Shown here in pieces: positions 14,045-29,430 of a stretch of 64,000 nt of DNA (position 1 is the first letter of the stretch; each line of letters starts with the position of its first letter). A program made the translations under genes and the position numbers. The notes under the pieces were generated by a model, which did not search any database, was not told the DNA's origin, and saw only the letters and a list, made by a program, of their open reading frames with translations. Source of the stretch: Loxodes magnus (taxonomy: Eukaryota; Ciliophora; Karyorelictea; Loxodida; Loxodidae); NCBI GenBank assembly GCA_946699065.1, contig CAMPDV010000016.1, forward strand, positions 1,550,001 to 1,614,000, in the 5' to 3' direction.

Positions 14045-15114
14045 ATAGTTTTCCCATCGGTTAACTTGCTACTTGTCCCCTTATATCTTTACCTCTCCAG
14101 ATTTCACATTTCATGGTTTCTGAAAATCCTCAAAAATGTTTGACTTATTTTTATACAAAAGCTGATCGAAGCTGGATAAATGGAGGTCATCTCCTTTCAG
14201 ATCTTATCTTTTAATTTCTTCTCTACTCTTACTCTATTTCAACATTTTTCCTAATAATGCCAAATTTTATTGAAAATTCTACTTTTCGTTTCTATATTTA
14301 TTTAGGTCTTGATTATTGACTGTTCAAATTTCATTAGTATAACACCACTTAAAATTTTCTAACTTATTATGTATATTTATTTAAATAGGATGCAGCATAC
14401 CTTTAAAGGTCGCGAGAAGAATTCAAAAAGATGAACTAACTGTGAAGTAGCCTGTTCTAAATGTTGGACCTGACTAATTTCTTCATTATGGTTTGGAAAT
14501 CTACCTGTAATCGCCTGTTGGCGTCCTGCGCTTTGGAGATTTTGAACCGCAACTTTGCCCGCAATTAGAAGAGAAAATGCTTTGGGAATATTGGAGACTG
14601 AAGAAACTTATAAATTGACTTTTTTAAAGAGATGCGTCCTATTTAAGGGCTACACACTCTATAACATTTTTTTATTATTCTTCTATTTGATTTCTTGCAT
14701 TTTTTCTTCTAATTTTTATAAATGATAATTTACTTTTCGTATTTAGCTAAATCCTTTGTTCAGTATTCTTCGAGTATCATATTTCTGCCAAAATTCTGCC
14801 TAGTTATATAATACTCCAACTTTCGTTTATCTTTCCATTATGCGGATTTTGTCATCATCCTCTTGCTATATGATATTCTGTCCTATTGAGTTTATTCCTT
14901 CACAATATTGAGCAAGATCATAAAATTATTTTTTCAGTTCCTAAACCTTATTATTAAGGGCTAATATCACCTTAAACACTCTTTATTTAGTTATTCTTAA
15001 GATTTTCTCCTTTTTAAGTCTCTAATGTTCATATAGAGACTAAATATCTTTGTTCAGATTTTGAATTTGCTTATTTTCTACTTCTTAGGTAATCTATCAA
15101 TCAATTTTTAGCAT
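14033..15114 (-). CDS. coiled-coil protein, function unknown
   Basis: 347 aa in two exons (15114-14401 and 14362-14033), separated by a 38-nt intron starting GTATGC and ending TAATAAG. Removing it restores one frame from SRPLK to LENFKWCYTNE. The N-terminal ~120 residues are a long heptad-like helix (QEVENKQIQNLNKDIQSLYE onward). The middle is more conserved-looking (GKVAVQNLQSAGRQQAITGR). The start at 15114 is the first in-frame Met; an upstream reading starting MTTSYKQ is in another frame and would need an extra exon. The stop TGA sits inside a (TTGA)n microsatellite that puts TGA in every frame. No family is recognised. Confidence 0.72.
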
Positions 15115-17350
15115 AATAATGATTCATTCTGAATATTTTAAGAAGAAGATTATATTATTAATGAAGATTAGTGCTAGAGAATTGACGCTTCTGATCTTCT
15201 CTCCTACTTATAGGAGGTGGTCATAAAGCTTTTTTGAAGTTGTACAACATTTTATTTTTTATACAGATTTCATAGATATAAAAACTAATTAAAAGATATA
15301 CTACTCAAAATTCAAAGAGCATAAAAGGGAAAAATAAAGGATAGTGATAAAATCGAGATAAGAGGAGTAGAAAAGGATTTAAGACTAAACATTTTTTTAT
15401 TTTTGTTTAAGTTCCGCGTTTTATACTACTAAAAATTTTTGAGCTGACTAAATTCCAAAAAAATTTTCATTTATAGTAGAAGAAAATAAAGCAATCTTGA
15501 GCTATAAAACTTAAAAATCAGAAATAGTTTTTTAAGTTGAGTAAATAAAATTTAAAGAAACTTAAAAAGCTTAAAAAATAACATTTTTTAATTCTAAAGA
15601 ATTTTAGTATTGCTTAATACTTTGCATTAAGCTATGCAAAGAATATTTAATTTTGCAGTCAAAAAAACTTAAAACTATAATCTTTAATTGAGAAAATTCG
15701 AGCTTACTCTTAATTAAAGTAAAATATGTTTTTGAATTGAGTTATATTTTTTAGCCACTAGGAAAAATTTTGTATTTATTTTTAAGCACTTGTTATAAAC
15801 CATCTTTGCTATTAAAAACATTAAAAATGTTATTTTCATTGTTATTTTTTTAAAGATAATAGTAAATCAATATGAACCTTGTTTTAAAAAGATTCATCAC
15901 TATTTTATTATATTAAAACTTTTAACTGAAAAGCAAGAATTATATTCATGTATGATGATTCTAGTAGAATTATTTGTTTTCTTCCGATTCTTCTCTTAAA
16001 AAGTGTAATAATACCATATTTAAATGAGCCTTAATTATTTTTTTCATTCTAGCAGTTTTTATATATTAAGATTGTAAATTTCTTCCTTCGATCTCCATTT
16101 ATTCTTTTTAATTAAGTCTGAATTTTTTTTTCTTTTCTATGCTATTTAAAAAATTTTGCTAAGAATTGCTCATTTATAATGCTTAGCGCTCCTTCATGAT
16201 GGTTAACCTATGAGATTTTTCCTAAGTTTTACCTTATACTAATTGTATGGCTTTTTAAAAGAAAGTTCCCATTTATTCGAATAGTGAATTTCGGTTAAAG
16301 TTAGGACTCAAAAATCTTAAAATTTTTCCTCCATATATTACCCATTTTTTATTATCTTCTCCTAGATTTAGCTTCATAATCTTTTAGAAGTTAGATATTC
16401 ATCCAAAGGAGCAAACTTAAAAAATTATTAATTTAAAAGAAAGAATTTTCACTCTGATTGTAGATTCTAAGTAAATAGAGGAGTTATAGTGGCAATGATT
16501 AACTAATCTGTACAGAAATTATTTTAATTAAAATCCAGTTTAATGAGATCTAAAACTAAGAATAGTAGATAGAGAAATAATTAATAAGTTATACTTTATT
16601 TATTGCATTATAACTATTTTACATTATCTTAAGCTACTATAGATAGTGCATTTGTGATCTAATTTAAGACAATTGTACGTATATTTATTTAACGCTCGAA
16701 TTTAATATTATGATGTGTCAGTTGCTAAGATATGTAATATTATACTTCAAAAAGCATTAAGATTATTTTGGAAGAGGAATTTTGATTATTATTTTTGGTA
16801 TAATTGATAAAACTATTGTTTGGTCTAGTCGAGAACCTAAAATTAAAAATCTGATTTGATAAGAAGTAAATCATATTGGATTCTTAGATTGGTTCAAAAT
16901 AATTAAAATGATCATTAAGCAAGATAATTAGGTTTTAGTTTAGATAGATAGCAGTCGAAAGTTCTAATTCAATTGATTTTTTTAATTAAAGAAGAAGGAT
17001 AAAAGAAAAAATGAAGGCTGATTGTATATCTAGAGTGTAGTAAACAGTTTATAAATGATTTATGAGGAATAAGAGCTTAAATGCTTAAAAAGACAAAAGA
17101 ATAAAGAATACAAGTGTTTCCTTATAAATAAATTCAAAATAGCGTTTATAATCTTTTTTCAAATAATATGATTTATCAAAAGTATCAATTAAACATAGTA
17201 TAATTCTTAAAATATAAGATATGGATACTTTATAAAAATGAAATAGATTCTTATTAATAAGATCTTTAATCAAGCTGTCCGTGATTAGTAATAAAATCTA
17301 TTCTAAAATACACTTAATTATGATTAATGAATCATTCTATTATAAATAAT
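15115..17350. other. AT-rich spacer before second copine
   Basis: No supported gene. A minus-strand open stretch at 15950-16420 was examined and judged to be random, with too many in-frame TGA and low GNN content. Confidence 0.45.
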
Positions 17351-19385
<2,035 letters not shown>

Positions 19386-20027
19386 AGATTTAAAAATATA
19401 ATTAATAAACAAGTATGATTTATTATCTAATCTCAATCTAGTTCTAAATTACTCTTCATTAACTATTCAATCTAAATTAGATAATTATTATCAATCATAG
19501 ATATACTTCAATGCATTAAATTAATGGTTATTCTTTATAATTTATTAATATACTTAGTATAATTATCATTTCTACGTAGAAACTAAGACTATTATTTACT
19601 ATCTATCTACATTAAAACTAGTTCTGCTATTATTAATTAAAGTGAATATTTAAAGCTAGTAGATCTGTATGTATTTATATCTAATATAAGCTAATTATAA
19701 ATGAAGATAAGTTAAAAGTATATAATAGCTTCTTTTATGATTCAGTTTAGTGAATCATGTTCATTCTCTCTTTATTATACTTAGTATATCAGCTATGATA
19801 TCACTAAAGCATTTTAGTAATTACTTAATAAGCCTATATTTAGAATCTCTTAGATGCTATTATAAAATAGTTGAATGTAGAAGCAGAGATAGTATAGAAG
19901 GATTAAATGTATTAGGTAAGTATTAAAGGAGCTAAGGAAAGAATTGCTAGTATAATAGTTTTGATTATCTAAAGGAGAATTGAAATAGCTAGTAATAGTT
20001 GTTTGTAAAATCATTTTAAAATAAAAA
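19386..20027. other. spacer, presumed promoter region of CCT8
   Basis: AT-rich; the last ~30 bases before the ATG are A-rich (ttttaaaataaaaaatg), the usual start context in this window. No other feature seen. Confidence 0.4.
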
Positions 20028-21617
20028 ATGCAGTTTTCTGGAGGCCTACAAGATTTATTAAAGGAAGGCTCACGCCACTTTACAGGTTTAGAACAAGCAG
20101 TACTCCGCAATATTGAAGCTTGTAAATAACTTACTTAAATCACTAAGACTTCATTAGGTCCTCATGGAATGAATAAAATCGTAGTAAATCATATAGACAA
20201 AATATTTATGACTTCAGATGCAGCTACGATTGTTAAAGAAATGGAAGTAGTTCATCCAGCTGCTAAAATTTTATGTCTTGCCGCTTAAAGATAACAGGAA
20301 GATTATGCTGATGGAGCTAATATCTTATTATCACTTAGTGGTGAGTTACTAAGCAACGCTGAAAATTTAGTAAGAATGGGTATCCATCCTAACTATATTG
20401 TAAGTGGCTATAAGAAGGCTTTAGATGTCGTTTTGAAAAAAATAGATGAAAAGGTGACTTATTAAATAGGAGATTTGCAAGACGTAAACTAAGTACTTCC
20501 TGCTTTAAAATCTATATTAGGATCCAAATTTTATGGATAGGAAGATGTTTTAGCCCCATTAGTAACATAAGCTTGCATAAATTCATTTTAAAATTAATAA
20601 TTTGAAGTTGATAATATAAGAATTGCCAAAGTTCTTGGAGGCTCAATTTGGGATTCTACACTAGTACGAGGAATGTTGCTTACAAGAGAAACAGAAGGTA
20701 GTATCCGAAGAGTAGAAAACGCCAAAATTGCAGTTTTTGGATGTCCACTTGACCCTCAAAACAGTGATACAAAATCAACAGTGCTGATAAAGAGTGCCGA
20801 AGAACTACAGAATTATTCATTATCTGAAGAAACTAATACAAAGAATATCATAAATGATATTTGTGATTCAGGCATTAATGCTATTATCGTCGGAGGAACT
20901 ATTCACGAAATGTGTCTTCATTTCCTTGAAAGAAGAAGTGTTTTAGTATTCAAATGTTAATCCAAATTTGACTTAAGAAGAATTTGCAGAGTCGTGGGAG
21001 CTTAAGCAATTCCTAGATTATGTAAACCTAATCCAGAAGAATTAGGTAGTGCTGAATTAATTGAAACGTAGGAAATTGGAAATACCAAAGTGACTGTCAT
21101 TAAAAGTGATTCATCTTTAGTTAATACTCTTGTTTTAAGAGGATCCAGCAAAAATACAATGGAAGAGGCAGAACGAGCAATTGATTCAGCTGTAAACGCA
21201 TTTAAGCAAGCTACTAAAAGTCAGAAATATCTTCCAGGAGCAGGAGCAACTGAAATATATCTTGCAAAATGCTTAAAAGAATATGCTGGCTAAGAACCTT
21301 CATTAGACTAATATGCAATACAAAAATTTTCTGAGGCCTTAGAAATAGTCCCTAGAATGATAGCAGAAAACGCAGGATTGAATGCTAATAAAACAATAAG
21401 TTAGCTTTATAAAGTTGAAGGAGGCATTGATGTGGAAACTGGAGATATACTTGAAAATCCTCAAATATATGATCATTTAGAAACAAAGAAAAACGCAATT
21501 AAATTGGCTGCTGAAGCCGCAATGACTCTTTTGAGAGTAGACCAGATTATAATGTCAAAACCAGCAGGAGGTCCTAAGCCAAGAGAAGCTAAAGCACCAG
21601 ATCACGAAGATGACTGA
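20028..21617 (+). CDS. CCT8: T-complex protein 1 subunit theta (CCT8)
   Basis: 529 aa, full length for the family, no intron and no in-frame TGA before the stop. It is one of the eight subunits of the cytosolic TRiC/CCT chaperonin that folds actin and tubulin. Theta-specific features are the N-terminus LQDLLKEGSRHFTGLEQAVLRN, the apical GPHGMNKIVVNH block and the C-terminal DQIIMSKPAGGPKPREA. The usual nucleotide-hydrolysis motif GDGTN is changed to ADGAN (residues 94-98): the Asp is kept, while the first Gly and the Thr are replaced by Ala. The stop is followed in frame by two more TGA within 9 nt. Identification is secure; the subunit choice rests mainly on the C-terminal KPAGGPKP signature. 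Confidence 0.96.
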
Positions 21618-22705
21618 GAGTGATGAATATTTTAAATATTCTAATATTTTAAATTTAATAACATTATACTAACTTTACCCTTTAAGTCTTGTTAATCTAA
21701 ATAATACTCTACAATTTCTTTACATAATCAACTTATTATTAAGCATTAATCATCATTACAATCTTTGTCTTTTTTAAATCTCCTTAAGCTAAAATCATCT
21801 AAAGCTTACTTATCTATCTTAAGTTAAATTTAGGCTAATAATTAGTAAAAACTTATTGAATAAATAGAGATTAAAAAATAACTTTAAACAGACCTAATTC
21901 ATTCTCAGGTTCAGCAACCCTTATAATTTATACATATGGCTATTCTCATTTCTTGTAGCTATAACAATCTATGATTTTCTAATATTTTTAAATTTAGATA
22001 CTAGATCTTAAATATGAAGACTTTCACCTTCTAATATAAATACAAGTAAATCAAAATAACTAAGAAGATTGAAAATTAAGCTATTATTAAGACCTCTATA
22101 AAGCAACTCTATTTATTACTCTTTTAATTTACTAGCAAATAAGATAAATTACTAATAGAAAGCTAAGCTTTTATTATAAATATAAGGTATCTACAGAAAG
22201 ACGCCTTTTAGAAACCTTTCCTAGAGTAGATTTAGAAAAGTTTATATAGAAAAGAAAAATCTATTAAGTTAGGCTAACTTCTAAAATATGTGGTTCTGAT
22301 GGTATAACACTAATAATAGCATAGTAAGTGAAATGAACTAAGATACTAGCAACAAGATATATTAAAGGGATTTATAATCTTTATTAGACTATCTTATTAG
22401 CTAACCATTATTATACTTTATTTATATATAACTTTGCTCTATATCTTGCTACATCTTTTTTACTTTATCTAAGATATTTTGACTAATGCAATTAATATTA
22501 AGGATAAAAAGGTGTAAGTATTAGAAAGGATAGAATGTGGTGAATAGACTTGGATCTTAATTAAAAAGAAGTAAAAGTGGGAATGTTGATTTGAACATCT
22601 TTTCATTTAAATAGATATAGATAGCTATTAAGAGGTTTAAACAATAGCTTTCAATTTAAATAATAGGATCTTTTTATTCAAATTCAAATTTTAGAATTAT
22701 ATAAA
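21618..22705. other. intergenic, no gene seen
   Basis: About 1.1 kb of AT-rich DNA between two plus-strand genes, without coding-like composition. It should contain the CCT8 3' UTR and the Hop2 promoter, but no element can be named. Confidence 0.45.
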
Positions 22706-23476
22706 ATGCCTCCAAAAAAGCGTAAGGTTGAAGAATCAAATTAAGAACCAGATGTTCCTTAAAAAGAAACTTCGGGCAAAGAAAAAAGCATTAATTCATA
22801 AGAGTCAGAGTCATCAGAGAATCCAATACTTATATAATGTTAAAACAAAGAAAGACCATTACCAAGAAAATTAACAGAAGACTAGGATATTGTGTATAAG
22901 TATATGTATGAGCAAAATAGACCATATTCATATACCAATGTCTTTGATAATTTACGAGGAGTTGTTAAAAAAGGATAGACAACTAAAGTCTTAGATTAAC
23001 TTGTTGGATTTGACTATTTAAGCTGTAAAGACTACGGAAAAACAAGAATATATTGGTTGAATCAAGCAATGCTTGAAGAAGTTAGTGACTAGCAAATCCA
23101 AGATATGGAAGAAAAGTTAAAGGAAATTAGATAAGTTCAAAAGGAAAAGCTCGAAAATTTAAAGCAAGTTGAAAATCAAATTAAAGAGAATCTTAAACGC
23201 TTAAAATTACTAGAAATACAGGAAAGAATAGAAGAAGAAAAGTTAAAAATCCAAGAGATTTAGTAAAAACTGTAGAATGTTAATCAGACTGATTTAATAA
23301 CAGATGAAGAAAGGCTAAAGATAGAAAAAAGAAATGTTTATAACGAAAAGTATTGAAAAAAATGTAAGAAGAGTTTCATGAGCTCTGTTTAAGAAGTTGC
23401 TGATAACCAAGAAAGAGATTACAAAAAATTCCTAGAAGATCTAAACATAGATTATGAAGATCTCATTAAAAACTGA
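22706..23476 (+). CDS. HOP2: Hop2/TBPIP-like homologous-pairing protein
   Basis: 256 aa, no intron. A Lys-rich N-terminus (MPPKKRKVEE) is followed by a Hop2-type winged helix (about residues 60-120: YKYMYEQNRPYSYTNVFDNL ... KTRIYWLNQ). A long coiled coil (123-205) and the C-terminal helical segment come next. Hop2 partners Mnd1 to help Dmc1/Rad51 pair homologs in meiosis. The single in-frame TGA (23354) encodes residue 217, in YWKKCKKSF, where Hop2 proteins carry a Trp before a run of basic residues (EWRKRKR in the human protein). That is good evidence for TGA=Trp. The N-terminal PKKRKV is a textbook monopartite nuclear-localisation sequence. Ends at TGA 23474. Confidence 0.9.
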
Positions 23477-24617
23477 GTGATAGAATTGTAAATAAATTAT
23501 ATGTTCTAAATCTTCTTTAAGATTAATAATCTATCTTGATAATAAAAAGTTTCATAGTTTAAAATAAACTTTATATTAGGAATTCAGATCATTTAATATA
23601 AAAATCCATTCAATCAAAAGGTAGATAATCAATATTCTTTACTTTATAATTAAAATGATATATTATAGTCTAAAATAAAAGGTTATATATATACTGGTTT
23701 AGAACATTTGATGATTTCTTCTTATAAAGTTAATAAAGATTGAAAATCCTTAATATATAATAAGAATCAATTAAGCATAAAAAAAGATAAAATGATTGTA
23801 TAATCACACAACTAGTTTTAGCTACTATAAATAAACAACTTTTGAAACACATAATCTATATTCATTTTTAGATTGTGATATATAAATAATCATATTATAA
23901 AATGTAAGGTAATAATTAAACAATTTTGCGTGTCTTATTTAAGCTGATGAAGGTCAAATGTTCATTATTAAATTGTAATAAATTTTTAGTTACTTTAATA
24001 CAAAGATTGGAGTTTAGTTATAGTTATAAAAAACTCAGTATGATTCCCTTAAGTTTACTCCTCACATATATTCACATAATCATTTATTGAGGATTAAGAT
24101 ATTATACAATATTTACTGGAAAGAAGTTTAGAATTTTCTCTAATATTTATAAGCTAAAGGTAAAATTAAGCAACATTTTCTTAAATTAAACTTATAAGAA
24201 TAGTTATAATATAATAAGAAAATAAATACGAATTAACAACTGAGATAGTAAATGCAATATTAGATCTGTCTTCTGAGATTATTTTTAATATGCGTATTCT
24301 TTAATTAAAAATATATGATGGAATTGCTATGCTTCAACTGTGAAATTTTAAGATTATAATAGCAAAGTCTAATAAATTAGAAAGATTGAAGTAACATTTA
24401 TCTTTAGTCAAATGGAGACCATAATGATAGTTTTATCTACTTTCAGATTGGATCAGCATCAAAATTTTCTGACATTATATAAAATTTAATTTAGAGCTTA
24501 AGCATATTGAATAAGTAGATTGTTCAAATGAAAATAAAAACAAAAAATGCAACATTTTGAAAAGAGCAAATTTAAAATCTATTAAATAATTAAAATATTA
24601 TAGGATATAAATAAACA
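23477..24617. other. spacer between convergent genes
   Basis: The Hop2-like gene (plus) and the next gene (minus) converge here. AT-rich, no supported frame. Confidence 0.45.
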
Positions 24618-26207
24618 TCATTTTTCTCTAGGCTTCAACAGCAGCTCTTCATATTTTTTGCTTCCAGGGTATTATTCATAAATTTTAGAAGCATACTTAT
24701 GAAAACTACTTTAGAACAATATCTTTACATTCTTTTTCTTCTTTCTTTTTTTCTTAATTTACACTTCTTTTTCCATAGTTTTATTTTAAACAGAATTTGC
24801 TTTGAGTTTCTCAGTAGTTTTATTTATACTTTAAATTAAAGCTTCAACATCAATTTGTTCAGTTAAAAGCTTTTGATCTAACGAAATGTCCTTCTTAATT
24901 TTATTATGGGAGGTTTTATTTGATTTAATGATCTTCCTTTTTTTCTTTTTGATTACTAAGGGAAGCATAAAGTTTTTTTCTTTCTACTATTATAAAAAAA
25001 TTTTATTCATTTTGGATATGTTGGAATCTGATGGTTTCCTACTGTGATTATTTTTAGATAGAGTATCACTTTCTAGTCTTTTAAGAGTTTACTGATTGAT
25101 AGCTTATTTAAGTGAAAGATTTTGATTTATTGATTTCCTTTGTGATGACTTTAAAATTTGATTTAAAATTTTGCTTTTAGGTGCAGAAATGAGCACATTT
25201 TTACTTTTTAGTTGTCTTCTTAGCTCTTCATCTTTTTAAACATTGTTGCAAAATAAAGATAGTCTTGACTTACTAGAGGTTGGACTTTTAGATGCTTCTG
25301 AAGCTTTTTTTCTATTGGAAGTTAGTGCTGATTTAATTAAACTTGACTTATTTAAATATTCATATGTATTTCATGTATCATTTATCTCTTTTTTGGAGCT
25401 ATTGGATTAGTTTTAAGGACAATTTTTATTTAAAGCAGAGTATCCTTATTCTTTATTCATATTTGTCAAAAATAAATTATCCAAATAACCTTAGGTAGTC
25501 TAGGTCTATGTGCTTAAATCGCTTGGAAGCTATTCATTTGAGCTTTTACCACATGAAAAAAGTTAAATTTAAGGATTCAATTAGAGCTTTTATCATGGAA
25601 TGTTATATTTCATTTATGTTTATAACCCACGATGTTATAGTTAATCATTAGACTTTATTTGCTTTTCATTAGCATCTGGGATATAGTTTTATGACAAATT
25701 TTCTTAGCATAAGGCTTTAAGCGCAGTTTCAATAGTTAATTTTTCTTTTTTTTCCTTTGTAAGAAATTGATTGTTTTTCTGATTCGTTTTAACTTTGCTC
25801 TCTCTTTGCTCTGTTATTCTCATTGTATTAACTTTCATAAGAGCTTTTCTTTGTAACTCATACTACTGCTCAACTCAAGTTTCGAAGATGAAAACATCAT
25901 TAATTTTGGAATTGCTCTTCTATAATCAATTTTGCTTATTAACACCAGTACAACTAGAACAACAGCAAGACTTTCTTCTTGCTAAGTTATTGATAGGCTC
26001 TATTTGAAGATTGATATTAAGAAACAAATTCATAGAATCATCTTAAGCTATTCTCTTTAATTCCCTAGCACTCTATTGATTAGGTTTTTTATATTTGAAT
26101 ATGTGGTAATAGTCTTGTTAATGGGAATTATTAGAACAAAAGGATATAAAGCTCTCCCTTTCTTAATTTTAGCGTTTGAGTATTTTGATCTATTAAATTT
26201 TATCCAT
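24618..26207 (-). CDS. Lys/Ser/Asn-rich protein, function unknown
   Basis: 529 aa in one exon, ATG 26207 and stop TGA 24620-24618. The start is the first Met of a continuous frame (MDKIQQIKILKRQ). A Cys cluster SCCCSSC lies near residue 75. The rest is hydrophilic with short helices and many phosphorylatable Ser. The C-terminus is very basic (KKKRKKKKN) and ends YEQYPGSKKYEELLLKPREK. In-frame TGA occur as Trp at several sites (for example 25008, 25371, 25593). Composition and unbroken length make it a real gene, but no known domain is visible. Confidence 0.75.
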
Positions 26208-27476
26208 GCTGACTAATAAATATCATGAAGCTATTTAAATTTAACTAAACTTCAAAGAATTCTTGTGTTTATATATTAAAATAATGTTTTGACTCAAGTA
26301 AACTTAAAGCTTCCTACACAATCTTAGATTGTTTCTCTTAACTAAATATATAAAATAAAGCAGTTTACTAAGGTTAATAAACTATATTTCTTCTATTTAA
26401 GTAGATCATTATATCTTGCTTTTATAAAAGCTTTGCTTGAAAATAAAGAGAAAAGAAAGAATGGATAGACTTAAGAAAGTAAACGTGTTTAATATGGTAA
26501 ATATTACAAGAATAACTCATTATAATGAGTAACTAAAGTAAATAAGCATGAATAGATATATAAATATCGCTATATAATCTAGCTAATTAAATACTTATTA
26601 CTATACCTGTATTTAGAAATTAACTTTATTCTTATAAGCTTCAGATCAACAAACTTATCTTTATACTTATAAAGCCACCTTATTAAGAAAGAACTACTCT
26701 AAGTACTAGAAAATCTAAAATACTGGGATAGGAATTTAAAAGAAAGACTAGGTTATAGATTCAAACGAATGCAGTTATTTAAAATCTAATTAGAATAAAT
26801 AAAGGATATTAAGCATATTAGCAATATAGAAGGACAATTGATAGCAAATTGATTAGAACAAATAAGAAATATTGATAGATAATACTTGTTTGTAGATCTA
26901 AATATCGTATAAGAATAATTTCGTCTATCGTTTTCATTGTCCAGGTACTTATTTAATTTTTAAGAATAATATCATATTTTTGGTTAAGAAATTGAAATTA
27001 GAAGTAAATATGAGAATATTATAAGCAAATGCTAATTGAGACATACTAATCTATACTAAAATGCTTAAATAAATTGAATCGTTTTTTTCTTGATTTTTTA
27101 TTTAAAAAATTGAAAATGAAAGTAAATGAAGGTATATCTAAAGATAAAAGGATACATTTATTATTATAACTTAAAGTAGTTAAACTTAAAGTTATTAATT
27201 AAAGTAGGGATAGCATCCTCAAATTTATTTTTATAGGATAAAGAGTGCAAATTTAAATAAGATCTTATTAAATGCTAAAGAAACAACAATATTAAGTAAA
27301 AAGTATTTTAAAACTAAAATATTTTGATTAAGTGTTGGAGCATATATTTAAGCAAATCTGCTATTAATTAAAAGATTGATATGGTTTTTAATTTTTATAA
27401 CAGAAAATATAAAGTAATTGATTTCGTAATCAAGCTATAAATATTAATATTTTGATTATTAACAAAACCAGGCCAT
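26208..27476. other. intergenic, no gene seen
   Basis: Between two minus-strand genes; AT-rich with no coding-like frame. Contains the promoter of the upstream gene by position only. Confidence 0.45.
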
Positions 27477-29166
27477 TCATCTTGCTGTTAGACTTATTTT
27501 CAAGATGTCCTCTTTGGCTAAATCTTAGCTTTTCTATCCAAATTTAAATTTAGGAATTTTGAACGTTTTGCCTACTTAAGTAAAATCCTTTTTAGTATAT
27601 TCAGCAACGTCTGCTATTGTACTGAATAATTCTGACCTGTTTCTTGAATGACAAAAATGCTCATAAGTACTTTCAGTCCTTATTTAAGGAAGTATAATTT
27701 TGTTTTTCAAGTAATATGAATTCTCAGGACTATCCTCTTACAATTCATGAATAGAATTGGATTTAGATTTAACTTGCTTTAAAATAGAGCCAAAATTTTA
27801 TAACTTATATGTTGATTTCTTTTCAATCCCACTGTATGGGTTTCTTCTTAATTCTACAAGAAAATTTTCTTATTTCTTCTACTTTAATTTATCAGCTTAT
27901 CTAGTCTTTTTTTCTGTTTAGATTAACTTCTGTTCTAAATTATTGATCAATTGTTTAAAAACAACTTGGTTAGTTTTCTTTTGGTAAGCTTTAACGTTAA
28001 TTAATTAGTTAGGTTTTTTCTAAAAATTCTTTACTAAGAATTGAGAAATGACTTAGTTTTGCTTTACTCTAAAAGAATGTTTTAATTGAGCTTACTAGGT
28101 TAGTACTTATACTACTGAAAAAGGCAGCATTTTCATATATTTTTTCTAAATGTAATACATTCTAATCTTCTAACTATTAACTATAGCTGTATACTAAGAG
28201 GGAAGGGAAAGTAGAACTCCTTCATCTCCAAAGCAATATCCCTCTTCTGCTTGAGAAATCTTTTTCTATTTATCCTAAAAATTTTTTAAAAGTTCACAAC
28301 TTCCTTCTTCAATTCATCAAATTAAATCAGACACTTATCCTTCTTTGATAATTACTTGTCCTCTGGAACCTTACTGAGAAATAAAATAGTAAGAGAATTT
28401 TTAAGCTAGATTTCAGGTAATATTTTTTAGGGGAGGGATTTTATTTTATAGATAGTTAATTTTCCTCTCAAACTCCTTGTTTATTTTTTATTCTATAACC
28501 TTCACAAAGACATCAGCTTGGATAAGAGCTAATTCAGTAATACCTTTTGATGTAACTGTCAAACTTCTATTAGATCTTTTCATGATTGCTCTTTCTCCTA
28601 TTGATTATCCTGTATTAACTGAATTTATTTAATTAAAGCAAAGAATTTCATTATTAGCTTCCCATATTTCCAGGACTCCATTTAGGATAATATAAAAATA
28701 CTCGCTTTTATCTCCTTTCTTAAAAAGCATTTGTCCATCTTAAATCTAGCGGTAAGACATTGATTGAACTAATTCAGTCTATTAGTTTTTATCATAGGTA
28801 TTAAATTATTAGTTATAAGGAGATAAATTACAAAGAAACTTAATTATAAGCTTTATGTCTGCTTATGTCTTTTTCTTTTTCTAGAAAGCTATCTTTAAGT
28901 TGTTCATTTGCATTTTGTTCATGTCTTCATCTAGAAAAAGAAACGATTTAGAATTAGATATTGTTCATACCAAACTCATTTTTATTAGTTGATCCCTTAA
29001 TTATAACTGTCTATTTAACGGGTATCTCTAAATATTTTAAATAGCATTTAAACTTTACAAAATGAAGGTCTACAATCTAAACTAGCTCTTTAGATAAGCA
29101 AGTATAAATTTTAAAGATACTTAATAAATATGGGCTTATTTAGTGTCTATCTTTGCATTAATTCAT
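27477..29166 (-). CDS. protein with multiple cyclic-nucleotide-binding domains
   Basis: 549 aa in two exons (29166-28971 and 28930-27477). The 40-nt intron begins GTATGAAC and ends with a pyrimidine tract plus TAG. One cNMP-binding fold starts near residue 20 (LSKELVQIVD ... QTVIIKG). Its phosphate-binding cassette is seen as GERAIMKRSNRSLTV after GQMLFKKGDKSEYFYIILNG. A second, more divergent domain follows (GQVIIKEGQVSD ... CFGDEGVLLSLP). The C-terminal third is Lys/Gln-rich and helical. There are no membrane segments, so a soluble cAMP/cGMP sensor is likely; no kinase domain is present. Coding-like sequence continues upstream of the chosen Met to about 29430, possibly through another small intron, so the N-terminus may be longer. 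Stop TGA 27479-27477. Confidence 0.82.
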
Positions 29167-29430
29167 CTCTTCAGCCTTTTTTATTTTAAGTATAAAAGAA
29201 GGTCTTTAGGCAGTTTGTTTTAATGTGTATGGAAGATTATTTGATTGTATTCAATAAATCAAAGGAATACAAATTAGGTCCTATTGGTTTACTATATTTC
29301 TGCCTTACTTGCTTCTTAGCTACTTTTCTGAAAAAATATAAACACAAAAGCAAGGTTTGAGACTTTGTTGTATTCAGATAAGTTTGAAATAAATGAAATT
29401 TAAGTTTGAATAGTTTAATCAGTAGCATTT

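Noticed and set aside
15950..16420. Minus-strand open stretch with Myb-like KNKWRSKEE wording
   Set aside because: In-frame TGA at chance frequency, low GNN codon content and no start; consistent with random AT-rich DNA.
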